Shown: positions 1-13,300 of the stretch, in pieces | Numbering within the stretch: the first letter of the stretch is position 1 | Layout of the letters: the number at the start of each line of letters is the position of its first letter | DNA from: Erpobdella octoculata | Taxonomy: Eukaryota; Annelida; Clitellata; Hirudinida; Erpobdellidae | Assembly (NCBI GenBank): GCA_963978895.1 | Contig: OZ022240.1 | Location: 19,001,983-19,065,982, forward strand | Direction of reading: 5' to 3' | Length of the DNA stretch: 64,000 nt | Position numbers and translations under genes: made by a program | Notes under the pieces: generated by a model | The model's input: only the letters and a program-made list of their open reading frames with translations | Databases searched by the model: none | Told to the model about the DNA's origin: nothing

Positions 1-323
1 TGATAGTCGATATTTTTATTAATAGCGTGTCTGTGTGGCTTTTGGTTTTGTTTCAATGTTGTGATAATGATCAATTGACCCATCTTTATTTTATTTATCT
101 TTTCATCATGCCAATATGTTTTGTGAGTAATAATTTGCTTCATTTTCTTCCATACCACTGAGGTTTTGTTTATTTTTATTGTTTTTCTTTTTTGTTGTTG
201 TAAAAGTGAAGTTTTTTGTATTTGAGTTCAATAACATTATTTTATAACTGAAGATTATTATGTTTTTTAAATCACATGTAAACATATTTATTTATGAACT
301 GTTTTAATTGGTTAATAGTGCAG
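1..323. other. Intron sequence
   Basis: AT-rich sequence upstream of the first visible exon, ending in a pyrimidine-rich stretch and a CAG acceptor at 321-323. No gene or repeat recognised. Confidence 0.5.
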
Positions 324-539
324 AGAGTTGTTATTGGAGCATATACTTAACAACTGGGAAGGAAATCAGAATGAACTCATGCAAAAAGAAATGATTAAAC
401 TCGTTCACATAACATTATCAAATCCTTGGGAGGTTGATCCAGAATTTGTAGTTAGATTTCTACCTTTCCATGAACTCGTAGATGCAGCACAAATGTGGAG
501 TCTAAACGGTAGCTATCCAGAAAAGAGCGAAATGTTAAA
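324..539 (+). CDS. Polycystin-1-like exon 1 (helical pre-GAIN region)
   Basis: About 72 codons open between a CAG acceptor (321-323) and a GT donor at 540. The peptide starts [19 protein letters not shown] and looks helical, like the region ahead of the GPS-containing GAIN domain in polycystin-1 proteins. It ends in phase 2, which joins in frame with the next predicted exon at 1871. Similarity is weak, so membership of this gene rests on frame, strand and phase agreement. An acceptor two or four bases further on is also possible. Confidence 0.6.
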
Positions 540-3500
540 GTATTTAATTTTATTTTCAGCATAATTTTGATTGTTAAATAATTTTTAAAATGAAATTTTA
601 TACTATAACCATTAAATGTTCAAAATATTTTTTTTAAACTTTGATAAAGTAGCACGGGGCTACCATAGCTGCTCCAGGAACACCTTGTACATATAGAAAG
701 TTAGGACAGTGTCATTCATGATGTTACGACAGATTAGAGCCGTTGCAGCATACCTTCTTGCGTTCGCAACCAAAACACTTGTTACCACTTTCGTTATTTC
801 CAAGCTCAAGTATTGCAACTCAGCTTTAGTCGGGCTACCCAAAACTCTAACACATCTGCTACAATCAATGTAGTCGCCAGGCTTGTTAGGAAAAGGTACA
901 AACACGATCACATTACTCATATCCTTAAGGATCTCCACGGGTTAAGAATCGAACACAGGATCGAGTTCAAATTGGCACTACTGGTTTTTAAGTGTCTCAG
1001 AAAGATGGCTCCTCCGTACCTTGCATAAAATATTCTACGCCTCCATGATATGCCCGAATCGAAAACAACTCAGATCTTCCTCTTCGTCACTTCTCCTCGG
1101 TAACGGCCAGGTGACTTAAAGGTGCCGGAGATAGATTGTTTGCGGTCAATGGGCCTAGAATCTGGAACCAACTCTCGCCAGAGGTCACCTCCACAGTCAC
1201 AATCCAAGGCTTAAGAAAGACTCTAAAGACGTACTTGTTTGGTGGCCTTGAGGTTCATTGATGGACTTAAGCCACCCCTAGAAAGATCTACCAACATTCA
1301 TTCATTCATTTATTCATTCATTCATTCATTCATTCATTCATTCATTCATTCATTCATACTTGCTAATTGCACCTTTTGTCCAATATCTGAAATGTGTCAA
1401 ATTTTAAGAAATCTAGCCATAAAACTGATTCGTGTTTCAACTAATGCAAGAAACATAGAATTCTTAGCTATATTCTAAGCAATCATAAGTCAAGTACATT
1501 CACCCTTTTTGAGATAATTTGGAGGATTTCGCAACTATTTTTGGTTCTTTTTGTCCTACTTAGAGTAATTTTCATTAGAAAACTAAATAAAATCTTACCA
1601 AAAGAACAAAGAAATTACTATTTGTGCCAAGTTATTTAACTAGCCATGGCGTTACACAATGGTAATCCCTAAGCTGATTTATTGTTTATTTAATGATGAA
1701 AAGAGGTTTAGGATGGAATTAATTTGAGTATTTCTGATTGATACAAAATAGGAATGGAGAAACCTGTAGAGATAAAGTTAGTTAAGAAAAGGTCTGAGGT
1801 AGTGCAATGAAGCAAGATGATTTGTTTGTTTTATGTCACTCTGATGTATACTTATAAAATTAAATTTCAGATACTTAACAGAGATCTTGTCTTTTGTTTT
1901 GTATTCTGGATACATCAGTTACAATGATAGTAGCGATGAAAGGGTATGATCTTTGTTTGTTTGCATAATTGATATTATTTGGTTGGTACTATTCGTTGTT
2001 TTGTACCTCTGACTCAAATCTTCGTGTTTTTTTAAATAATTCATATTTCAAAATTAATTTGAGCTTACTATTTTTGGTATACCAAGGCCATTTAAGTGTA
2101 CGTGTTTTGAAAATTGTTTAAAAGAAAATTTCAAGCATTCTCCTCATTGCTTGATAAGTATTTTTTATTTCTGGTCATTAACCTCTTCCGATGCAGTAGT
2201 TTTGTTCACAATATATAAATACAAATATATAGCTAAGTTATTTTCAATTTATGTCATTCAGCCTTTGATGGATTGCAATTAAAAAACATATAGTGCTACC
2301 AAGAGAAAGGTTCGGTTTCTCGAACGGCGCTACGGTCGCTCGAAGAGCGATCTTAACAAGTTGGTGTGGATTACTGGCCTTCGAGAAAAGCATACATTCT
2401 TCAAGCTCAAAGAGAGTATATACTGGGAACAGGTCGTCATGTCACACTCTGCCAGCCCAAAGAAATTGTGGAATTCTGTGTCTACCATCCTCGGTAAGAA
2501 ACCCAGCAAACCTATGGTGGTGCCCCCTTCTCTGCATCTAACTTTCACTCTTTTCCAGTCAATAAAGTAGAAGATGTGTGCACGTCAACTGCTGGCGCTT
2601 CACCGCCAGAATACACTTCCACTGCCATCAGGCTCGGATCATTTAACACCTTTTCAATGGAAACAGTGGAACGAGTAATTCGAAAGTCTCCGCCTAAATC
2701 TTGTCAGCTCGACCCAATTCCGACATTCGTCGTCGTACAATTTTTAGACGTTCTGCTGCCCTTCATCACATGTTTGTGCAATGCATCTGTCCGAGAGGGT
2801 CTACCTTTGGCGCAGATGGACACCGTCATCACTCCGGTTTTAAAGAAAGCTGGCCTGAATCCTGGTGAACTCAAAAGCTACCGGCCTATATCCAACTTGT
2901 CATTTATGTCAAAAGTTGTGGAGAAGCTTGTTTTTCTTCAGCTATCAGAGTACTTAACTGAAAATAACTTGCTGCCTAAATTTCAATCCGGGTTCAAGCG
3001 TTCCCACTCTACTGAGTCGGCTGTTTGTCGCGTCCTGTCAAACGTCTACTCTGCTGTCGATGGAGGGAGAATTGCACTGCTCGCACTTTTGGATGTGAGC
3101 GCAGCTTTTGACACGGTCGACCACACTATTCTTCTGAATCGACTTTCAGTGTCTTGTAGGCTCCCTGGCTCTGCTCTTGCATGGTTTTCAACTTTTGTTA
3201 CAGGTGGAACACAGTCAGTTTATTTTGGGGGGTCTGTCTCTCCGAAAACTCAGGTACGATATAGCATTCCTCAGGGATCAGTCCTAGGACCCATTCTGTA
3301 TGTCTTGTACACTGCTGATGTCGCTAAACTGGTTGAACCACGCGAGTTGGGTGTCCACCTTTGTGCTGATGACACGCAACTGTATGGGTCTTGCATATCG
3401 TCGGGCTCAGTGGAGCTCTCGCGACATACGTTCTCCATCATCAGTGTTGTTAATGCGTGGATGTCGTCAAACCGACTGCGCTTTAACTAGGATAAGACTG

Positions 3501-4232
3501 AGTTCATCTGGTTTGGAACTCGACAACAGCTTGCCAGGCGTGACCTTCAGTCGATCTCAACTATCTCGCCATTTATTGTCTCTACATCTGTAGTTCGTGA
3601 CCTTGGGGCGTGCTTTACTCAGAACTGACTATGGGAAGCATGTCGCCAAGATTTGCCAATTATGCTTTTTCCAGCTTCGTTGCCTCCGAGCTGTCCGGCA
3701 CTCACTCACTCGGACGGCCTTACTAACCCTTATTCATGCCTTTATCTCCTCGCAAATCGACTTCTGCAATACCATACTGTATGGCGCCAGTAGCTATATC
3801 CTCGATCGCCTTCAGTGTGTCATGAACTCCGCAGACAGGTTGATTCTGAATCTTCCAAAATATAGCCATATCTCAAACGCTATCCAAAACGAGCTCCACT
3901 GGCTTCCAGTTGCGCATCGAATAGACTTCAAAATCTGTTTGCGCGTCCGAAATTGCTTGACCGATTCTGCTCCTCTTTACCTTACAGAACTCTGCAAACC
4001 AGCTAGTTCAAACGACGGTCGATGAAACCTTCATTCTGCATCTCGCGGGGACCTGGTCGTCCCACGGGTCCACCTTAAAATGGTCTGGTTGACGTTCCTT
4101 TGCTGTCGCCGGCCCCTTCTCTCAGGAATTCCCTACACATGAATGTCCGAATGACAACAGAACTTGATAAGTTTAAAAAGGGCCTCAAGACTTACCTGAT
4201 GGAGCAAGAGTAATGGCGCCTCTGGGGTTTCA

Positions 4233-4290
<58 letters not shown>

Positions 4291-4318
4291 GCTACTCTTG
4301 CAACTACTGCTACTACCG

Positions 4319-4364
<46 letters not shown>

Positions 4365-7300
4365 CACTGATGTTTCAAATGTATGCATCAATTGAGCCAT
4401 GTTAGTCTTGATGAAATTGTCACATGTCATTGCTTACAACAAAGGCATTAGTGCAAGTGAATCGGTAAGCAAAGAGTTTATTCTTCTTAATATCTTTACC
4501 GTGTTTCCTTGCAACAATAAAGAATTGTCTATTGAAACTACGTCCGCTTTAATTTAAAAAGCATTTTTTCATGTATCATCATCTGTCTGATGTGGTACCC
4601 CGTCAAATGGGCCCAAGACAAAAGGGCCCCACATTACGGCCCCCGTCAAAACGGCCCTGTCAAAAGGGCCCCCGACAAAACGACCCCCGCCATAACGTCC
4701 CCCGACAAAAAAGCCCCCGACATAAGGGCCTCGACAAAAGGGCCTTTACTTTTTAGATTACATGAAAGTGTTTACTTTGTTTTTTTTAAACTTTTTCCAA
4801 ACTTTTTACAAACTTTTTACAAATTTTTGGAAACCTTTTACAAACTTTTTACAAACTTCTTACATACCTTTTACAAACTTTTTAAAAGCTTTTTAAAAAG
4901 GGCTTGCATTCTTGGCCGCATTGCTTAAAGCTTACTTTTTATAGCCGAGATTTTATGTATATTAGTGTTTATATGAATATCATATGTAAGTCGCTTTCGT
5001 TTAGTTATTTATTGAAAATCATTTTTTGTAGTTATTTTTTTCATGAATAATTGTAATTTGACAAAAATTTATAAACGGAAAAAGTGAAAAATATTATAAA
5101 GCACAAAAATTATTGAACAGCATTTAATAATCTGTATATATAAAATGACTGTCTGCGTGTGTGGGTATGTTCTTTATGTATATTAGTGTTCCCCGGGTTG
5201 CCCGGGGATTTTAAAGGCTTTTTATCGTTTTCTCTCTGGCTCCCGTTTCCTTAACCGCTTGCTTTCCCGTTCCAGGTCGCTTTCTCACTCCTGGTCGCAT
5301 TTCTGCTCACGGTCGCTTTTCCGGCCCCGGTCTCTTTTACTTTTTCCGATCCCGGTTGCTTTTATGCTTTACCGCTCCAGCTTGCTCTTCTTTTCGCTCT
5401 TCCGTTCCTCCATTAAATTTTAGAGCCTTCCCAATGTGGCTTAGATGGGCTGTAGCGGAATGCTGTGCACAGTCATTAAAATTGATCTGTTCTCTCATTA
5501 ACACTTTGTTGTTTGGTTTGCTCGTTTAGTTACGTCTGAACTTCCTCAATTTTAATTAGTATTCTTTAATGTATTGGTTCCACTCTGCAAGTGTGATCTT
5601 CTGCAAAGGCTTATTATGATTGACTGAAGCTGAAAAAAAAGAATTTATTAGTTAACGGCTGCAATAATGCTAAAATCCGCTCATATATCTCAACAGGTTA
5701 TATTTATTTTAAATACTTGTTAGATTATAAATGCTTACAAAAGATTTATCACACACTGTTCAACAGCTGCTTTTCGAAAAATCGCTAGTCTTAGTTTTTG
5801 AGTTGTTCTTAGTTTTTAAGTGTCATGTCTACAGAAAGCATATAACGCTACATGTGGCATGTTAATAAATGTTGACCCGTGGCTTTGAAAAATGTGATAT
5901 AAAACACAGATTGAAATAAAACATGAAGTAATAATAATATTAAAAACCTTCAAAGCATTAACTTAATGAATTTTCCGAGAGTTTTCTGAGATCATCAATT
6001 TGGAACAATCGAAGAGTACCACTTTTATTTAGCAAATGATGCAATTATAAATTGAACAAAACCGCAGCAGATTGATAGGCTGGCTTGAGAACTTTGTTCA
6101 TGATTTTGTTGAAACACAAAAATACTGCACTTGCTTTCATTTCTTTCAAACTTCATGCACCTCATATATCAGTGAAACTTTTACAATAAATTGGTGTTGC
6201 ATGTAAGATTTTCTTTAAAATGTAATTTTCTCTGAAAAGTAAAAAATAAAATAAGACCGATAAATTAATTCATAATCTTATAGTCATAACTACTTGTGAA
6301 TAATAATGGTTGTAATGCCATCACATAAAAAAAAAACTTACCTGCCCAAAATAATTTCTCATTTACCGATAGGCTGATAGCAAGCTCGTCAGTTTAGGAA
6401 ACCATGATGAACAATATTAGATAAGGAACAATTGAAGTCAGAAGCCTTGAACGATAAATATGAACAATGAATTTAAATTTATTTTTCCAATCTGCAACTC
6501 CTTTTTGTAAAACACAAAATGTTAGAGCATAATGATAATCTTATAATAATTAATAATATAACATAATTAAACAAACGAAACAAATTTGAAAGATACACAG
6601 TAAATCATGATTTTAAAAACTAAAAACAAATTATCAAAGCTTTGCCACTTACTTTTGAATGGGAGATATGAACAATGAATTTCTAATTTGATTTTATTTT
6701 AATTTGTTAAGTCTGGAACTCTTTTTGTGAAGCACAAAATATCTCTAAATAGAAGAAATTCCACCTGCAATTTATTGATTAGTCCTGAAAACCAAAGTTA
6801 TCTAGATTTAAAAGATAAGTTGCTAAAATCAAATATAAAGTTTACCGATAGCAGAGCTGTCGTATCGGAAGTTCGGAAGAGAATGAGCTCTATGAAATCA
6901 AAACATTGGTATCCGGCGGCACCATTGATATCTATGGCCGGCACTAAACAACACACATATTTATTTTATTTAATATTTATATTTAAAACCTTTAAAACTT
7001 AAGAAAAAAAAATATTTTGTATAATTTAACTATAAATTAATTTATTTTTATTTTGTAGAAAAAAAAAATTACTCCAACTTACTACCGCTGACCAAAACGT
7101 TTTTTGTCCATAAAACATCAACGGAGAAACCAATTTATTTAAAATTTTACAGGAACCACCGCTTGAATAAGCTACATAAGTGTGCCAAATTTCAATTAAA
7201 TCTGTTCGGCCGTTTACATTTTATTTCCGGACAAACAAACAAACATTTCATTTATATATATAAGATGAAAATGGCCAAAAAACTACTAAAATTATATCGG

Positions 7301-10300
7301 GACTCGGGAGTTGAAAAGACAATATAAATATTATATGTAAAACCAAGGTGCATCAGCAACTTCTATATTGTTTATTATTTTTATGACTTCATTTTGGATT
7401 TGCTGGAATAGTTTATAAAAATAAAATGACAAAAAGTGCAATAATTAAAAATAATCAATATTTATCGTAAATCTTTGCATTACAGAATTAATTTTCTGTT
7501 TTGTTTTTTAATTTAAACACAATCTGTAATTTTATATAGGTACACTTCAAGCTTCTATTCTGATATTTTAGGTTTTTGAGGTTGGATAGGCCAACTAGTG
7601 GGCCCCCTGAAGTGGTTTAACATGTATGGATAAACTACTTCCGGATAGCCCCCTCTCCCGGTCATCAGCTATCAGTTTTTATACAGAAAAAATAAAAAAG
7701 TGGCTTTGAAAATATTTTGAAAAAGCAGCTCCGACTAAACCCCCGGTCATCAGTTTTTTGGAGGAAAAATTAAAGAAAGGCTTTAAAACGTTTTAGATAT
7801 TTTTCAAATATAAGTGGGCCGTGAGAAAAAGTTGCATCCCAAGGTTTTGCTGAGATGTTTGCAGTGATGCGTTAATAAGTTAACCGCATTGGATACAAAA
7901 TACACTATATTGCAGGTGTGTTGATAGATACCCAACATTCCCAATTTTGTGACTATTCCTGAATACGCTGCTTTAGCCAGCTATGTACCAGAATAACGGT
8001 TTACAGGCTTATAAAGTTCAAAAAGGTACATAACTTAGAATTTTTCAGTAAGGGGGAGGGCGAAATACGCTGCCTTATCTAGCTAAACACTACATAACAG
8101 GTTTTTAAAGTTCAAAAAGTAAATGTCTTAGAATTTTTCAGAGGGGGGGGGCGAAATTCGCTGCCTTATCAAGCTATGAACTTGTATACAGGTTCGAAAA
8201 AATAGGTACGTATCTTAGAATTGGGGGGGGGGCGAAATCTGCTGCCTAATCCAGTTATGAACTTGTATAATGGTTAACAGGTTTGAAAAAGTAGGTACAT
8301 ATCATAGAATTTTGGGGGGGGGGGCGAAATCCACTGCCTTATCCAGTTATGAACTTTTATAACAGTTTACAGGTTTATAAAGTTCGAAAAAGTTGGTACA
8401 TATCTTAGAATGGTGGGGGGGGGCAAAATACGCTGTTTTATCCAGCTACATAACAGGTTTATAAAGTTCAAAAAAGTACATGTCTTAGAATTTTTCAGGG
8501 GGGGGCGAAATCCGCTGCCTTATTATCAAGCTATGAACTTGTATACAGGTTCGAAAAAATAGATACATATCTTGAATTTGGGGGGGGGGGCGAAATCCGC
8601 TGCCTTATCCAGTTATGAACTTTTATAACGGTTTACAGGCTTATAAAGTTCAAAACATTACATGTCTTAGAATTTTTCAGGAGGGGGGCGAAATCCGCTG
8701 CCTTATCCAGTTATGAGCTTGTATAACGGTTAACAGGTTTATAAAGTTCGAAAAAGTAAGTACATATCTTAGAATTGGGGGGGGGGTGAAATACGTTGTT
8801 TTATCCAGCTATTTACTTTTGTTACGGTTAACAGGTTTATAAATTTCAAAAAACTACGTATCTTAAAATTTTCCAGGGGGGGCGAAATATCTTATAGGGG
8901 AGGCTTTGCCCCCCTCGCCCCCCCCCCTAGTTGCGGGGCTGAGGCAACGCCAGGTACCCCGCTAGTGATCATTAAAAAAAATTATTTCCAATAATCAAAC
9001 ATGAAATTATCTTAATAGTTTTAATACGCCTGCATGCACTAATTTGATCAACAGCTGACCCTTCAGAAAATAGTGCGAATATTACAATCATGTATGAACT
9101 ATCCATTTTAATCTGACCTTGTAAACAAGTAAAAGAAAAACGATTTTCTCAACACAAACTTTGATTTCAAATACACTCGATTTAGAAATACCAAAGATGT
9201 ACAAATTAAGTTGTTTTTTTTTTAATTGAATCTTGTATTGCCGTCCAATATAAAGCTATGCTGAAAGTTTCAGTTTCCTAGCTAGTCAAAAGCTGGTTAA
9301 ATTTTACTTGCAAGATTTGCGTACAGAAAAAGACACACACACACATACACAATACACCCACACACAGAGATTATAACCTAAATAAAGTTTGTAAAAAGTT
9401 TGTAATAAGTTTGTAAATAGTTTGTAAAAAGTTTGTAAAAAGTTTGTAAAAAATTTGTAAAAAACAACGTAAACGCTTTGATGTAATCTAAAAAGTAAGA
9501 GCCTTTTGTCGGGTCCCTTTTTCGGGGCTATTTTGACGGGGCCCATTTGTCGGGGGCCGTAATGTTGGGGCCGTTTTGTTTGGGCCTTGTTGTCTGAAGC
9601 CCATTTGACGGGTCACCGTCTGATGTCCTGTTTAGGTGGCCTAACGAGCTTCTAAAAATCAAGTTTTTGCTACTTATAATTATTTCAATTTTTTATGAAA
9701 AAGATGATACCTCTTTTTTGGTTTCTTATGATCTGTTCTATTGTGAGGTCTACTGCTTTGCTGCATGCCGAAACATTTAACCTGGTACATTTGAACCATA
9801 CTTTCATAGCAAAAGCTTAACTTCATCACTGAGATTTTTAAGAGTTTTCAGGTGTGTTTTACATCAGCAAAAAGCTTTCATTCTTTAAATGATCTGTGCT
9901 GAATATAAGACAGGTCATTCTTGGAGGAATAGTTTAGTAACTTTTATAGAAAATATTGTCTTCAATGTCTTTGGCTTTGTTCCCTCTGGATATCGACAAT
10001 TTTATGCCTATGTGGATTAAGGGAAAGCTCTGAAACGTTGTTTTTAGTTTTTCCGAGTACTTGGTTGTAGAATTAAAGTTATGAAGCTGAATATAATTTA
10101 GTTTCATATCGGGTGAAAAAAATTGGTCGCAGAAGCGATTTCTAACGTTTTCAGAGTTGCACTGTCACTAACAATTTGTGCAATTGACAGTGAGCATAGT
10201 TTTCAGTGCGCATTATTGATATTGACAATATTACACTGTCAATAGCACCGCCATTGTATACCGATTCTTCGATAGAAAAGATACTTCATTTATTAATGTA

Positions 10301-13300
10301 CAACATTTATCAGTTGTGAATTTTCAAATGGACTGCTTGGCATTTGCTTTTTGCTTTAAACTATCAGTCTCTCACCCGCCATGATTACGATTAGTTGCTG
10401 TGGAGACAATGAAAACTACTTAAATTCTATGTTTAGTTCTTAAATTAAAATTGTTATTATTTTATACTCAAATTTAATTAGAAAATTAATTTGTATTATT
10501 TGCATAACATATGTCGGATTTTCGTCTCAAGTTTTTGAACTTATGCTAGCCTTATTTGATACAGCTCCTGCTGATTATAGTTCATAGTTACATACTTTAC
10601 ACATTGTATAAAGTGGCCATTTCGATAGAGCGGCCCCATAAACAATTTAGATTTTTTTTTTTTTTTAGTTTATGCTAAATTTTTGGATGACTTATAAAGC
10701 TGCTTGCATATTGTTAATGAAAAGAATATATATTTCTGAGCTATTAAATCAACCCACATGTATACCAACGCATCTAAAATGTAAGATAAAGCATCCATAA
10801 GGATACGAGTCATGAATAATGTAAGCATTTACACGGCTGAACTGACAGCTATGAAATGGGGTCTATAATGGATGAAGCAACCTGCCCTGCAGAGAAAAAA
10901 TTTTACCTGCTAATTTTCTGATTACATGGCTGGCTACAATATGCAACGAGCACGATATGACAACTAGCCTAATAGTTCTAATTGAAAAATATTATTTTGA
11001 TTCAAATAATTTTTTCCGTCACATTATATGGCAATATTTATAATAATTTTTCATATTTGGCATAAATCTTGCATTCTAATCCAGAGTCAAATGGTTCTTC
11101 ACTATGTTCTGGAAAACCTTTCGTACCTGGGGAGTTATTTTGTAAAGCACGTCAAGAAAAGTGAAAATGTGTCTATTTCAACTTCAACATTTGATCTTCA
11201 TCTCGAAAGATTTGATGTCAGTGACAATAAGTCTATTGTCGTTAATGCAGGAAAAGATGAGTCTTCATGCAGAATCGAAATTCCTGGTGATCTGTTTTCA
11301 ATTGAAGGGCTTGATCTCAAAGAGATTGCACTAAAGGTTAAACATTTTAGTTTATTAAAGTTATATAAATTCATATATTATATCAGACATGATTTTTGTG
11401 GGACAATATATTTTTATTTCTTATTCACAATTGTTCCTGCAGCTTGTTATCTTTCCATTTAATCCTTTGGGTTTGACCTCAGCAAGTCTTTTTACTCCAT
11501 CTGTCAGTGTTTCTCTTTATCACAAAGGAAATTATCTACCGTTGAAAAACCTTCTCAACCCAGTTACAGTAAGTTCAGTTTGTTCCTTCTCATCAGTGTT
11601 GGGTAGTATTTCAAATAAATTATATTTGAAATATGTATTTGAGATATTTTTAAGTTTTTTGTATTTCATTTGAAATACTTTTAGAAAATGTATTTAGTAT
11701 TCTTATTTGAAATAATTTTGAAAAGTCTTTTGAGTATTTTGAACAAAAAATAAAATACAAAATACATTTATCGACATTTCCAAAAAAAGATCCGGAAACT
11801 TTAAAATTAATAAATAAGCGTTATGATATTATATTTATATCATGGTTTTATACCGTAATCTATGTTTTCTTAATGTACTTCCTTTGTTTCGATAGCTTAG
11901 CACGAGGTTGGATTTTAGATTTTGTAGTAAATCCTTGTCGTCGGAATTAAAGTTTAAAGTTTGTGAATACTTAGATGGCAGATTATTCAGGCAGTGGTGG
12001 TCAAATGCTGGCCATATAGGATGGCAAATTCTTTAAAATTATTAGCCAAGATGGGGATAAAGTTGTGGCCAAGTGCACAGAATGTGCTTTGAACAAAACA
12101 TATTTCGGGTTGGTATTTGCAACAACTAATTTCTTGGCGCACTAGAAACGTGTTCATCTTAGTTTAATTAAAAGTTTGATAGTCACAAAATTGAAGCTGT
12201 AAAAAACAGAAAGAGACCTCAAACATCAAAGAGTAGTGCTTTTCCTAAACATAAAAAGAAAACGGAAGTTAAGGATGTATTTGCAGTTTCTCGGTCATCT
12301 GCAAATGTCCTGATTAAAAACTACATCATTCATGAAATGAGACCTCTTTCTACAGTTGAAACACCAAAATCGTAATTTTTTTTCTTTGCGAGAGTTTGGC
12401 GACTCATCAAGCTGAACGATGGATTCAAACTTCTGATCATTACGATTTTTTGCAATTAAAAAATCTAATAAGAAGTGCGTGTCAATTGAATTTTTTGGTA
12501 CAACGGCTGATATTTGTTCATGTCAGAAGAGGGGCTACTTTGGTGTGACGTGTCATTGGATAACATGCCGATTTATTTGACGTACATGGATGACAGCCTA
12601 GACTCGACTGAAGACAGTGTTTAGGGAATAGAATTGTATTATTGAAATTAGCTGGAATGCATACTCGCAAGGGGTCATCTAATTGTAATAAAGTTTTGGC
12701 ATGCATACCACCGGAAGATCGAGCAGAAGGAATCGAAATAGAGGGAAACAGAATTGAAGGAGCTAATAAACTTGCTTCAGGCGATGTTTTCAAATTTAAT
12801 TATAAACTACCAGACAAAGGTGATAATACAAAACTTCTACACTCGCGATTATTATAATATGTTACGTCAACAAAACTTGTAATTTATTAATCTCTAAGAC
12901 ACAGCTTTTATAAAGATTTATTTGTTCACAACTCCGAGTTCGGGTATTAGGCTTATAAATTTTCGGGTTCGGGTTCGGGTATCAAGTTTTCACATTTTCG
13001 GGTTCGGGTATCAAGTTTTCTCATTTTCGGGTTCGGGTATCAAGTTTTCACATTTTCGGGTTCGGGTATCAAATTTTCACACTTTCGGGTTCGAGTTCGG
13101 GTATCAGAAAAAGACCGGGTAGTACCGAACTCGGGTTCGGCTTCGGGTACCCGTGACATCCCTACATACGTATATTAGCAACATAAACACAGTATTCTCA
13201 TAGTTAAAGTCTTTTTGAGCTTCTTGTTCCAAATTTGAACTGTTGAACTTGAAGACTTGATCCATTGAATCATCATAACTCAGTTGTTTAACTCTAAATT

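Larger units (their letters stand above)
5131..8965 (+). mobile_element. Helitron-like non-autonomous element (candidate)
   Basis: The 5' edge reads A|TCTGTATATATAAAATGACTG at 5131. The 3' edge reads GGCAACGCCAGGTACCCCGCTAG|T ending at 8965, with GC-rich inverted bases before CTAG. TC...CTAG between A and T is the Helitron pattern, and the same 3' end borders the helicase-bearing Helitron on the minus strand at 23597. No transposase is seen. A fragment of an opposite-facing Helitron end sits at about 5184-5400, so the unit is composite. The 7.9-8.9 kb part is a minisatellite. Confidence 0.55.

Noticed and set aside
4213..4430. Poly-Thr / poly-Val ORFs
   Set aside because: Translations of the (TAC)n microsatellite.
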